Shown piece after piece: positions 43,568 through 51,543 of a stretch of 64,000 nucleotides of DNA; position 1 is the stretch's first letter, and every line of letters begins with the position of its first letter. The notes beneath the pieces are model-generated. The model saw only the letters and a program-made list of their open reading frames with translations. It ran no database searches and was not told the origin of the DNA. Source of the stretch: NCEH01 sp043195125 (GTDB lineage Bacteria > Pseudomonadota > Alphaproteobacteria > Rhizobiales > Xanthobacteraceae); NCBI RefSeq assembly GCF_043195125.1, contig NZ_JBAFWR010000006.1. One strand, written 5' to 3'. The position numbers and the translations under genes are program-made.

Positions 43568-44332
43568 TTAGAGGGAGGAAACGAGATGCCCGCCGTCCAC
43601 CGGCAGGACCACGCCCGTCAGCGTCGGCGCGGCATCGCCCGCCAGCAGCAGCAGGGGCGCGTCAAGATCGGTGAGGCGGGAAAGCCGGCGTTGGGGGATG
43701 CGCTTGATCAACGCCTGGCCGGCGGGGGAGGCGAAGAAATCCGCGTTCAGCTCAGTTTCCAGATAGCCGGGCGCGAGCGCGTTGACGCGGATGCCGTAGC
43801 GCGCCCATTCGAGCGCCAGCGCCTGGGTCATTTGCGCGAGCCCCGCCTTGGCGATGGCGTAGGGCGCGACATTCCCCGCCACCCGCAGCGCCAGGATGGA
43901 GGCGATGTTGACGATGCTGCCCCCGCCGCTCTCCTTCATGGCGCGGGCCGCGCCCTGGGCGACGAAGAAGGCCCCGCGCAAGTTCGTGTCCACCACCTTG
44001 TCGAACGTGTCCGGGGTCAGGTCCAGCGCCGGCGTGGTGTCGGCGACCCCGGCATTGTTGATCAGCACGTCCAGCCGGCCGAGCGTGCGCTGCACCTCAC
44101 CGAAGAAGGGCGCGATGGCGTCGTCGTCGGTCACGTCGAGGGCGAGCGGGGTGATGCTCCATCCCTTGGCCTTCGCCTCTTCCGCCAGCGCCGCGAGCCG
44201 GTCCGTGCGCCGGGCGGCGGCGATCACACGCGCCCCTGCGCCCGCCAGCAGCCGCGCGAAATGCTCGCCGAGGCCCGAAGAGGCGCCGGTGACGACGACG
44301 CCCTTGCCGGCGACGTGGTGCGCCAGATCCAT
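43568..44332 (-). CDS. SDR-family oxidoreductase
   Basis: A 254-residue classical SDR: TGASSGLGEHFA (15-26), DVTDDDAI, NNAG (92-95) and catalytic S145, Y158 and K162 (NIAS...YAIAK), ending in LTGVVLPVDGGHLVSSL. It lies 16 bp upstream of the acyl-CoA dehydrogenase start. In the Lva pathway an SDR (LvaD) oxidises the 3-hydroxyacyl-CoA produced by the module. This protein has the right size and place for that or for making the 4-hydroxyacyl-CoA from a 4-oxo compound. The function is inferred. Confidence 0.88.
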   Translation of the reverse strand: MDLAHHVAGKGVVVTGASSGLGEHFARLLAGAGARVIAAARRTDRLAALAEEAKAKGWSITPLALDVTDDDAIAPFFGEVQRTLGRLDVLINNAGVADTTPALDLTPDTFDKVVDTNLRGAFFVAQGAARAMKESGGGSIVNIASILALRVAGNVAPYAIAKAGLAQMTQALALEWARYGIRVNALAPGYLETELNADFFASPAGQALIKRIPQRRLSRLTDLDAPLLLLAGDAAPTLTGVVLPVDGGHLVSSL

Positions 44333-44361
44333 ACTCTCAACTCCGCTTCATTCGGCCGGAC

Positions 44362-45246
44362 TCAGCGCTGCATGCCCCAGCGGCGCACAGTGTAGCGCTC
44401 GATGGTCTGGAAGATGACCCCCTCGATGAACAGGCCCACGATCATCACCGTCATCAATCCGGCGAACACCCCGGCGGTCTCCAGCAGATTGCGGTTCTCG
44501 AAGATGAACCAGCCGAGGCCGCCCTGGCCGGCCGAGACGCCGAACACCAGCTCGGCCGCGATCAGCGTGCGCCAAGCGAACGCCCAGCCGATCTTCAGGC
44601 CCGACAGGATGGAGGGAAATGCCGCGGGGATGAGGATCTGCACCACGAAGCGCAAGCCGCGCAGGCCGAAGGTCTGCCCCGCCATGCGCTGGGTTTCCGA
44701 CACCGCCAGGAATCCCGCATGGGCATTCAGGGCCACCGCCCACAGCACCGAATGCACGATCACGAAGATCAGGCTCGGCACGCCAAGGCCGAACCACAAG
44801 AGCGCCAGCGGCAGCAAAGCGATGGCCGGCATGGGATTGAACATGGCGGTCAGCGTGGAGAGCAGATCGGTGCCGAGGCGGGTGGAGACCGCGAGCGTGG
44901 TGAAGATGGCCGCGAGCGCGATGCCCAGCGCGTAGCCCATCACCAGGATGCGCATGGATACGCCGAGCCGCTGGGGGATGCGTCCGTTGATCGTATTGTC
45001 CCACAGGGATTGCAGGGTCTCGCTGAAGCTCGGGAAGATCAGCGGATTATCGAGCCAGCGGCCATAAAGCTCCCATACGATGGCAAGCGCCACGAGGATA
45101 AGCGCGCGCCGCACGATGGCGTGGGCGAACATGCGCTGGAAGAACGGCAGGGGCGCTTCCACCGCGCCGGTCGTCACCGGCGGCAGGGTGGTGCGGACAT
45201 ATTCGGGCCGGATTACCGGCTCCAGCTTCATCGCGGTCTGCGACAT
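44362..45246 (-). CDS. NitT/TauT-family ABC transporter permease
   Basis: A 294-residue inner-membrane permease with about six to seven hydrophobic segments. The SsuC/TauC-type coupling block is AHAGFLAVSETQRMAGQTFGLRGLRFV, followed by AFPSILSGLKIGWAFAWRTLIAAELV (split). AGGAGG precedes the ATG at 45244-45246. The C-terminus ends RRWGMQR, like the paralogue at 59524 (RKWGMQR). It forms the importer with the ATPase at 45284. The only binding protein near enough is at 51544. Embedding in an acyl-CoA operon suggests a carboxylate rather than a sulfonate. Confidence 0.9.
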   Translation of the reverse strand: MSQTAMKLEPVIRPEYVRTTLPPVTTGAVEAPLPFFQRMFAHAIVRRALILVALAIVWELYGRWLDNPLIFPSFSETLQSLWDNTINGRIPQRLGVSMRILVMGYALGIALAAIFTTLAVSTRLGTDLLSTLTAMFNPMPAIALLPLALLWFGLGVPSLIFVIVHSVLWAVALNAHAGFLAVSETQRMAGQTFGLRGLRFVVQILIPAAFPSILSGLKIGWAFAWRTLIAAELVFGVSAGQGGLGWFIFENRNLLETAGVFAGLMTVMIVGLFIEGVIFQTIERYTVRRWGMQR

Positions 45247-45283
45247 GGATTTCCTCCTCGGGATGGGTTCGGCGGCCATTGGC

Positions 45284-46090
45284 TCAGTGAGCCGGCTGGG
45301 CCTCATCGAACAGCATGGTGTGGATGCGCCCGCAGAGGGTCTGGAACTCGGCGCCGCCCTGGTGGCTGGCGTCGAAATGATGCGAGTTCAGCTCCGCCTT
45401 CACCTGCCCGGGATGCGGCGAGAGCACGAGGATGCGGTTGCCGATCAGCACCGCCTCCTCGATGGAATGGGTCACGAACACCACGGTGAAGCGCACGTCG
45501 TCCCACAGATCCAGCAATTCCTGCTGCATCTTGCGGCGGGTCAGCGCGTCGAGGGCCGCATAGGGCTCGTCCATCAGCAGCATGTCGGGCCGCATGCCCA
45601 TGGCGCGGGCGATGGCCACGCGCTGCTTCATGCCGCCCGAGAGCATGTGGGGGTAGGCGTCCGCGAACTTGGTGAGGTTCACCTTCTCCAGCACGTCCAG
45701 GGCGCGGATGTCAGCTTCGCCCGCCGACATGCCGTTGGCGCGCAGCGGGAACGCCACGTTCTGCCGCACGGTCTTCCACGGCATGAGCTGGTCAAATTCC
45801 TGGAACACCATCATGCGGTCCGGACCGGGGCGCGTGATCTCCTGACCCTTCAGGCGGATCGCGCCCTGGGTGGGGCGCAGGAAGCCGGCGATGGCCTTGA
45901 GCAAGGTGGATTTCCCACAGCCCGAGGGCCCGAGCAGGACGAAGCGGTCGCCGGGGAAGATCTCGAAGCTCACCTGGGACGTTGCCGTCACCAGATGGTC
46001 GCGCGTCTTGTACTGCAGCGTCACGCCGTCCACTTCGAGCAGCGGCTTGATCTTGGCGTCGGGATACTGCGGCGTGGGCATGTGTTTCAT
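45284..46090 (-). CDS. NitT/TauT-family ABC transporter ATP-binding protein
   Basis: A 268-residue ATPase with Walker A GPSGCGKST, Q-loop VFQEFDQLMPWKTV, signature LSGGMKQRVAIARAM, Walker B LLMDEPYAALDALTRR and H-loop VTHSIEEA, all of the SsuB/TauB type. I use the ATG at 46088-46090 with AGAGGAG 5-7 bases upstream. An in-frame start at 46129 overlaps the untranslated spacer. It sits 71 bp after the enoyl-CoA hydratase and 37 bp before the permease. Confidence 0.9.
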   Translation of the reverse strand: MKHMPTPQYPDAKIKPLLEVDGVTLQYKTRDHLVTATSQVSFEIFPGDRFVLLGPSGCGKSTLLKAIAGFLRPTQGAIRLKGQEITRPGPDRMMVFQEFDQLMPWKTVRQNVAFPLRANGMSAGEADIRALDVLEKVNLTKFADAYPHMLSGGMKQRVAIARAMGMRPDMLLMDEPYAALDALTRRKMQQELLDLWDDVRFTVVFVTHSIEEAVLIGNRILVLSPHPGQVKAELNSHHFDASHQGGAEFQTLCGRIHTMLFDEAQPAH

Positions 46091-46161
46091 GTGACTCCTC
46101 TGAGGGTCGATCTTTTTATTGCTTTTCAATGTCTTGGGCAGGCTTGGCCGGCCAGCGCGGA

Positions 46162-46938
46162 TCAGGCCTTGGCTTTGGCGGCGATGAAGCGTTCCACCGC
46201 CTTCTTATGATCGTCGGTGGAGGTGATCACCGCATAATGGGAAGAAATCAGATCGAGATTGGTGCGCAGATCGTTGCGCATGCCCTGGTAGACCGCACGC
46301 TTGATCATGCGCAGGGTCAGCTGCGGGGCGCGGGCGATGCGGCGGGCAATCGTCTCCACCTCGTTCACCAGCGCCGCATCGTCGAACACCTTGTTGACGA
46401 TGCCGATGCGCTCGGCTTCCTCGGCGTCGATGAAATCGCCGGTGAAGAACAATTCCAGCGCCTTCGCGGTGCCCACGAGGCGGGGCAGGAAATGCGCGCC
46501 GCCGGCGCCGGGCACGAGGCCGACCTTCACATAGGTTTCCGCGAAGCGCGCGCTTTTCGCGGCATAGCGCAGGTCGCACATGAGCGCGAGGTCCATGCCC
46601 GCGCCGGTGGCCACCCCGTTCACGGCCGCGATTACCGGCTTGTCCAGATCCTCCAGCGTCAGGGGAATGCGCTGGATCTTCTCGAACAATTCGTCCTTGC
46701 GCTGCGCCGGCCCCTGCTGGAGCCGGTCGCCCATCTCCACGATGTCGCCGCCGGAGCAAAACGCGCTGCCGGCTCCGGTCACCAGCACCACCTTCACGGC
46801 GGGATCGGTGCGGCAGTGCTGGAGCGCGTCGGTCCAGGCGGCGATCATGTCGAAGGTGAAGGCGTTCATCCGCTCGGGGCGGTCGAGAAGAATGGTGCCG
46901 ACGCCGTCGCTGACGGTGAATTTGAGATGGTCGCTCAC
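46162..46938 (-). CDS. Enoyl-CoA hydratase/isomerase family protein
   Basis: A 258-residue crotonase-fold enzyme: LDRPERMNAF, the oxyanion-hole strands GSAFCSGGDI and VNGVATGAGMDLALMCDLRYAA (split), and LVPGAGGAHFLPRLVG, where hydratases carry a catalytic glutamate. Here PGAGGAH has no Glu at that place, so the protein may be an isomerase, hydrolase or atypical hydratase. The start overlaps the upstream CoA-transferase stop by 4 bp. It would process the enoyl-CoA made by the dehydrogenases of the operon. Confidence 0.85.
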   Translation of the reverse strand: MSDHLKFTVSDGVGTILLDRPERMNAFTFDMIAAWTDALQHCRTDPAVKVVLVTGAGSAFCSGGDIVEMGDRLQQGPAQRKDELFEKIQRIPLTLEDLDKPVIAAVNGVATGAGMDLALMCDLRYAAKSARFAETYVKVGLVPGAGGAHFLPRLVGTAKALELFFTGDFIDAEEAERIGIVNKVFDDAALVNEVETIARRIARAPQLTLRMIKRAVYQGMRNDLRTNLDLISSHYAVITSTDDHKKAVERFIAAKAKA

Positions 46939-48155
46939 GAGATCCGCTCCAATTCCTGGTCCGTCTCAGCCCGCGTCAGTGCTTGGATTTCCTCGGCCGA
47001 GAGCCCGACCTCGGCGAGGATTTCCGCGCCGTGCTCGCCGAGGCGCGGGGCATGGTGGCGGATGCGGAACGGCGCCGCGCTGAACGAGACCGGTTGGCGC
47101 ATGGAGCGATAGGCGCCCTCGCTCGGATGCTCCTCGATGGTGAAGAAGCCCACCTCCTGGAGATAGGAATCCTCCAGCAAATCATCGAGCCCGTTCACAG
47201 GCATACAGGGGATCGAAACCCGGTCGCAGAAGGCTTCCCATTCCGCGGTGGTGAAGCGCACCGCTTCCTGTTCCACGGCGGCATAGAGCACGTCGATATT
47301 CTGCACCCGCTCGCCCAGCGTGGCGAAGCGCGGGTCGTCCTTGAACTCGGTGCGGCCGGTAAAATCGAAGAAGTCGCGCCAGTTGCGGTCCGAATAGGGC
47401 AGGATGCAGGCGTGACCGTCCTTGGTGGCGTAGGGCTTGCGGCGCGGGGAGATCACCCGGTTGAAGCCGGGCGGGCCGAGCGGCGGTTCGAACGCCGCGC
47501 CCACCATGTGCTCCACCAGATTGAACTCCACCATGGTCTCGAACATGGGCACCTCGATCGCCTGCCCCCCGCCGCCATTGGCGCGCTGGAGCAGGGCCGC
47601 CATGATGGACGAGGCGATGGCCTGGCCGGCGATCTTGTCGCACAGCACGGTGGGCAGATAGCCCGGCGTCCCGTGCATCGCCGCCTGAAGCGCCGAAAGG
47701 CCGGAGCCGGCCTGGATCAGGTCGTCATAGGCGGCCTTGTCGGCATAGCGGCCCTTGGCGCTGAAGCCGTAGGCGCCGCAATAGACGATGTCAGGGTTAA
47801 GCGCCTTCACCGCTTCATATTCATAGCCGAGGCGCGCGATGGCCTTGGGCCGCATGGAATGGACGAACACGTCCGCCCCCGCGATCAGCCGGCCGAGCGC
47901 GGCGCGCGCCTCGGGCCGCTTCAAATCGAGCACGAGCGAGCGCTTATTGCGGTTGAGGTGCAGGAAGTTGCCCGCCATGCCGGGCGTGCGTGAGGGCTTG
48001 TAGCTGCGGAAGGTGTCGCCTTCCGGGGATTCCACCTTCACCACGTCCGCACCGAGATCGGCGAGGATATGGGTGGCGAAGGGCCCCATGATGACGTTGG
48101 TCAGATCGATGATGCGCACGCCGGCGAGCGGGCCGCTTTTCTCAAATGAAGACAC
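46935..48155 (-). CDS. CaiB/BaiF family CoA-transferase
   Basis: A 406-residue type III CoA-transferase from a GTG at 48153-48155 with GGAGAG about 9 bases upstream. An earlier in-frame ATG lies inside the preceding dehydrogenase gene. Landmarks are VRIIDLTNVIMGPFATHILADLGADVVKVE (split, about 13-42), the GAYGFSAKGRYADKAAYD region and the catalytic aspartate D173 (TVLCDKIAG). It probably activates the imported acid by CoA transfer, replacing the CoA ligase used in levulinate catabolism. It lies 14 bp after the upstream dehydrogenase and overlaps the hydratase gene. Confidence 0.9.
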   Translation of the reverse strand: MSSFEKSGPLAGVRIIDLTNVIMGPFATHILADLGADVVKVESPEGDTFRSYKPSRTPGMAGNFLHLNRNKRSLVLDLKRPEARAALGRLIAGADVFVHSMRPKAIARLGYEYEAVKALNPDIVYCGAYGFSAKGRYADKAAYDDLIQAGSGLSALQAAMHGTPGYLPTVLCDKIAGQAIASSIMAALLQRANGGGGQAIEVPMFETMVEFNLVEHMVGAAFEPPLGPPGFNRVISPRRKPYATKDGHACILPYSDRNWRDFFDFTGRTEFKDDPRFATLGERVQNIDVLYAAVEQEAVRFTTAEWEAFCDRVSIPCMPVNGLDDLLEDSYLQEVGFFTIEEHPSEGAYRSMRQPVSFSAAPFRIRHHAPRLGEHGAEILAEVGLSAEEIQALTRAETDQELERIS

Positions 48156-48169
48156 GGGTCTTGCTCTCC

Positions 48170-49288
48170 TCAATCCTGCGCGCTGCAGGGGCGCAGGGCC
48201 ACCAGCGTGGGCCACAGCGCGTCCCCCCCCTTGCCGCACACCGCGCGGCCGATACGTTCCTGCCAATGGGCCTCGCGGCCGAATTCATCGCGCCAGGCCC
48301 ACAGCCGGCGCGTGAAGAAATGCAGCGGGTGCTCGTGGGTGAAGCCCATGGCGCCGTGCACCTGGTGGCAGATTTCCGCCACCTTGCCGGCGGCTTCCCC
48401 GCACCGCGCCTTTGCCACCGCCACCGCGAACGGAAAATGCGCCCCGCCCCAGGCCGAGGCCGCCAATTGTGCCGCCGCGCCCGCCGCCGCGCATTGGCCG
48501 GCAGCCTCCGCAAGCATGTGCTGCACCGCCTGGAACCGCCCGATGGGCTTGCCGAACTGCTTGCGCTCGTTGGCATAAGTGAGCGCGAGGTCAAGGCAGC
48601 GCTCCATCGCGCCCACCATCTGCTGGGCGCGGATGAAGGCTCCGAACACCATCAGCCCGTCCGCATCCGCAAGGTTCGCGGGCAAGGGGCGGATGCTGCC
48701 GGGGCTCACCGGCACATTTTCGAGCGTGAGGCTGTCGCGCGGCTCGTTCGCCACGTTCCGCCGGGTGCGGACCGGCGGGTTGGCCTGGGGCAGCAGCACG
48801 AGACGGGCGGCGCCGTCGCCGTCATGGGCGGCGAGCAGGATGAAGCTTGCCTGCGCGCCCCAGGGGACGGAGGACAGCGACCCGCTCAGCACGGCGCCTT
48901 TTTCCGTGGAAGAAAGCGCAAGGCCGGCGCCGGTGGTGAGCGTGACGATGCCGTCCACCGCCGCGCCTCCCGCGAGCGTCCAGAGCGCTTGGGCCATCAG
49001 CGTTTCGGCGAGCGGCGCCGGCAAGGCGTGATAGGCCGAACGGCGGATGATCTGGCCGGCGGTGACGGCGGAAAGGCCCGCGCCGCCGGCCTCTTCCGAC
49101 ACCAGAGCGAGAGGGAGACCGGCTTCGCTCACCGCCTCCCAAGCGGCGAGCGGAAAGGCGCCTTCGTCGGCCGCCTTCAGGCAGGCGGGTGTGACGTGGT
49201 GGGTGAGCAGACGGTCCGTCTGCTCCAGCAGGATGGCGGCGAAATCGTCCTCTTCGGACGCGGCGGGGGCGGTGTTGATATCGAGCAT
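48170..49288 (-). CDS. Acyl-CoA dehydrogenase subunit (probable heteromer partner 2)
   Basis: A 372-residue dehydrogenase-fold protein with weak N-terminal and middle domains and a conserved C-terminus: MERCLDLALTYANERKQFGKPIGRFQAVQHMLAE and CHQVHGAMGFTHEHPLHFFTRRLW (split). It starts 8 bp after the neighbouring dehydrogenase gene. Such unequal tandem pairs (FadE/ChsE- or PimCD-like) form alpha2beta2 enzymes in which one subunit contributes less of the FAD site. The degenerate middle domain here suits a partner subunit. Confidence 0.85.
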   Translation of the reverse strand: MLDINTAPAASEEDDFAAILLEQTDRLLTHHVTPACLKAADEGAFPLAAWEAVSEAGLPLALVSEEAGGAGLSAVTAGQIIRRSAYHALPAPLAETLMAQALWTLAGGAAVDGIVTLTTGAGLALSSTEKGAVLSGSLSSVPWGAQASFILLAAHDGDGAARLVLLPQANPPVRTRRNVANEPRDSLTLENVPVSPGSIRPLPANLADADGLMVFGAFIRAQQMVGAMERCLDLALTYANERKQFGKPIGRFQAVQHMLAEAAGQCAAAGAAAQLAASAWGGAHFPFAVAVAKARCGEAAGKVAEICHQVHGAMGFTHEHPLHFFTRRLWAWRDEFGREAHWQERIGRAVCGKGGDALWPTLVALRPCSAQD

Positions 49289-49296
49289 GGGGTGTC

Positions 49297-50448
49297 TCAG
49301 CGCAGTCCGAGGCCGCGCGCGGTGACGCTGCGCAGGATTTCCCGCGTGCCGCCGCGCAGCGTGAAGGAGGGGGCCCGCAGCATCACGTCCGCCAGCGTCT
49401 CGGCGAACGGATCGTCCTGCGCATCGAGGCTGGATTCCACCGGCATCAGGCGGCGGGCCACTTCGGGAATGTCGCGCTCGAAGGCGGTGCCGACATCCTT
49501 CACCAGGGCCGCTTCCACATTTGGCATTTCGTTGCGCCCGAGCAGAGCGGCGACTGACGCCGACATGTTCATGAGCGCGGCCATATGGGCGACGAGGCGC
49601 CCGGTCTCCACCGCCTGCTGGCGGTCGGGCTCTTGGCCGATGCGGTCCACCAGTTCCACGAGCAAGCGGTAGTCGGACATGAAGCGGTCCGGCCCGGAAC
49701 GCTCGAAGGCGAGCTCCTGGGTGACCATGTCCCAGCCCTGGCCCTCTTCGCCCACCATCAGCGCGTCGGGCACCACATGGTCGGTGAAGAACACCTCGTT
49801 GAATTCGTGATGGCCGGAAAGATCGTAGATCGGCCGCACCTCGATGCCGGGCGCCGCCATATCGATGATGAACTGGGTGAGGCCGCCGTGACGATCGGGC
49901 CCGGCATCGCCGGTGCGCACCAGGGCGAGGAGATAATGGGCGCGGTGGGCGTTGGTGGTCCAGATCTTCGAGCCGTTGAGCACGAAGCCGCCCTCGGTGC
50001 GGGTGGCGCGGGTGCGCACCGCGGCAAGGTCGGAGCCGGAATCCGGCTCGCTCATGCCGATGCCGAAATAGCATTCGCCGGCGCAGATGCGCGGCACGAT
50101 GAGAGTTTTCGCGTATTCGCTGCCATGGCGCAGGATCTGCGGGGCGGATTGCCGATCCGCGATCCAATGGGCGCCACAGGGGGCGCCGGCGGCCAGCATC
50201 TCTTCGGTGATGACGAAGCGCACCAGGCTGGAGCGCTCCTGCCCGCCATAGGCTTTTGGCAAGGTCACGCCGACAAATCCGGCTGCGGCCGCGCGCTTGG
50301 AGAAGGCGGGGTCGAACGTGCTCCAGGAACAACGATGCGGAACGAACAGGCCGGCCTCCCGCTCTGCTTGCAGAAAGGCGCCAACATCCTGCCGGACCTG
50401 CTCGGCTTCCGCCGGAAGATGGTCAAAGCCGAATCGAAAACTTTGCAT
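49297..50448 (-). CDS. Acyl-CoA dehydrogenase subunit (probable heteromer partner 1)
   Basis: A 383-residue dehydrogenase with a well-kept middle domain: GIGMSEPDSGSDLAAVRTRA, VLNGSKIWTTNAH, FNEVFFTDHVVPDALMVG. It ends FTLRGGTREILRSVTARGLGLR, the C-terminal form of the larger subunit of two-gene acyl-CoA dehydrogenases. It is first in the eleven-gene operon, divergent from the IclR gene (168-bp spacer) and 8 bp upstream of its partner. Substrates of such heteromers are often branched or ring-derived acyl-CoAs. Confidence 0.87.
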   Translation of the reverse strand: MQSFRFGFDHLPAEAEQVRQDVGAFLQAEREAGLFVPHRCSWSTFDPAFSKRAAAAGFVGVTLPKAYGGQERSSLVRFVITEEMLAAGAPCGAHWIADRQSAPQILRHGSEYAKTLIVPRICAGECYFGIGMSEPDSGSDLAAVRTRATRTEGGFVLNGSKIWTTNAHRAHYLLALVRTGDAGPDRHGGLTQFIIDMAAPGIEVRPIYDLSGHHEFNEVFFTDHVVPDALMVGEEGQGWDMVTQELAFERSGPDRFMSDYRLLVELVDRIGQEPDRQQAVETGRLVAHMAALMNMSASVAALLGRNEMPNVEAALVKDVGTAFERDIPEVARRLMPVESSLDAQDDPFAETLADVMLRAPSFTLRGGTREILRSVTARGLGLR

Positions 50449-50553
50449 ATCCGCGGCGCTCCCTCATCACTCTACTTATCCCCGTGGCTTTGCGGGGCGC
50501 GGTGTTGTTGAGGGGAGAAAAGCATTCGAGCGGGGCCTGCGGCAAGCGCATTA

Positions 50554-50583
50554 CACATATATGGAAAAATCATCAGATATGTG
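50554..50583. promoter_or_regulatory. Inverted repeat in the IclR / acyl-CoA operon spacer
   Basis: CACATAT (50554-50560) and ATATGTG (50577-50583) are perfect inverted half-sites 16 bp apart, in an AT-rich patch between the divergent IclR and operon promoters. It is a good candidate for the IclR operator and lies about 35-60 bp before the iclR start. No defined -35/-10 could be assigned. Confidence 0.5.
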
Positions 50584-50616
50584 ATCAGTTGAGCCGCGAA
50601 CCGAACGGGAGCGGCC

Positions 50617-51447
50617 ATGCGGAAGCCTGCAAAAACCAACATCTTCGTAGAAGACGAGGGGGTTCGCCCGGTCACGGCGGTCGGCGACATGGCCGACAGT
50701 CCGGTCGTGAAATCCGCCGAACGCGTGCTCCGCATCCTGGAATATTTCGACGAGATCCAGCGTGACGCGCGCGTCACTGAAATCGCCGCGCATCTGCAGT
50801 TTCCCCAATCGTCCACCTCGGCCCTGCTCAAGAGCTTGGCGCAGCTTGGCTATCTCGATTACGACCGGGTGCGGCGCACCTTCCTGCCCACCGCCCGCGT
50901 GGCGCTTCTGGGCACGTGGCTGAATGAGGGGCCGGTGCACAACGGCCGATTGCTGCGCCTGATGGAGGAAGTCTCGCGGGAAAGCCGCGACACCATCATC
51001 CTCGCCGTGCGCAACGGCATCTATTCGCAATACATTCACGTGGTGCAGGCGACGACGCCGATCCGCTACCACGTGCCCCAGGGCTCGCGCCGTCTGCTGG
51101 CGTGGTCCGGCACTGGCTTTGCGCTATTGATGCGGTCTCCGGATGAAGAGGTGCGCGCCCTCGTCGCCCGCACCAATGCGGAGGCGCCGAGCGACCGGCC
51201 GCGCATCGATTATCGCGCTGCATTGGACCATGTGCACGAAGCGCGGCGCGCCGGCTATTTCTTCTCCCGTGCGCTGGTGTCGCCCGGCGCGGGCGCTCTC
51301 GCCATGCCGCTGCCCGACGGCATTGAGCGCCGCAATCGTCCCATGGTGATCGCGGTTTCCGGTGTCCTGGAAGACATCGAGCGGCGCGAGCATGAAATCA
51401 TCGCACTCTTGCGTGACACCATCGAGCGCTACCTTGTCTCGGACTGA
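50617..51447 (+). CDS. IclR-family transcriptional regulator
   Basis: A 276-residue regulator. The N-terminal winged helix (about 30-90: VVKSAERVLRILEYFDE, VTEIAAHLQFPQSSTSALLKSLAQLGYLDYD, split) and the C-terminal effector domain (about 105-270, with GTGFALLMRSPDEEV and SRALVSPGAGALAMPL) are typical. It probably responds to a substrate or CoA intermediate of the divergent eleven-gene operon, through the inverted repeat at 50554-50583. A terminator follows it. Confidence 0.9.
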   Translation: MRKPAKTNIFVEDEGVRPVTAVGDMADSPVVKSAERVLRILEYFDEIQRDARVTEIAAHLQFPQSSTSALLKSLAQLGYLDYDRVRRTFLPTARVALLGTWLNEGPVHNGRLLRLMEEVSRESRDTIILAVRNGIYSQYIHVVQATTPIRYHVPQGSRRLLAWSGTGFALLMRSPDEEVRALVARTNAEAPSDRPRIDYRAALDHVHEARRAGYFFSRALVSPGAGALAMPLPDGIERRNRPMVIAVSGVLEDIERREHEIIALLRDTIERYLVSD

Positions 51448-51500
51448 GGCCTGTGGGGCAAATTGGGGCGGTCCTTTGCCGCCAGCCTCCGGAATGCATC

Positions 51501-51528
51501 AAAAGGGCGCCCGCAGGCGCCCTTTTTT
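51501..51528. terminator. Rho-independent terminator after iclR
   Basis: AAAAGGGCGCC (51501-51511) pairs with GGCGCCCTTTT (51516-51526) around CGCA, with the T-run extending to 51528. The A-run on the other side lets it also serve the convergent binding-protein gene ending at 51544. Confidence 0.85.
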
Positions 51529-51543
51529 CTTCCCGTGCTTTGA

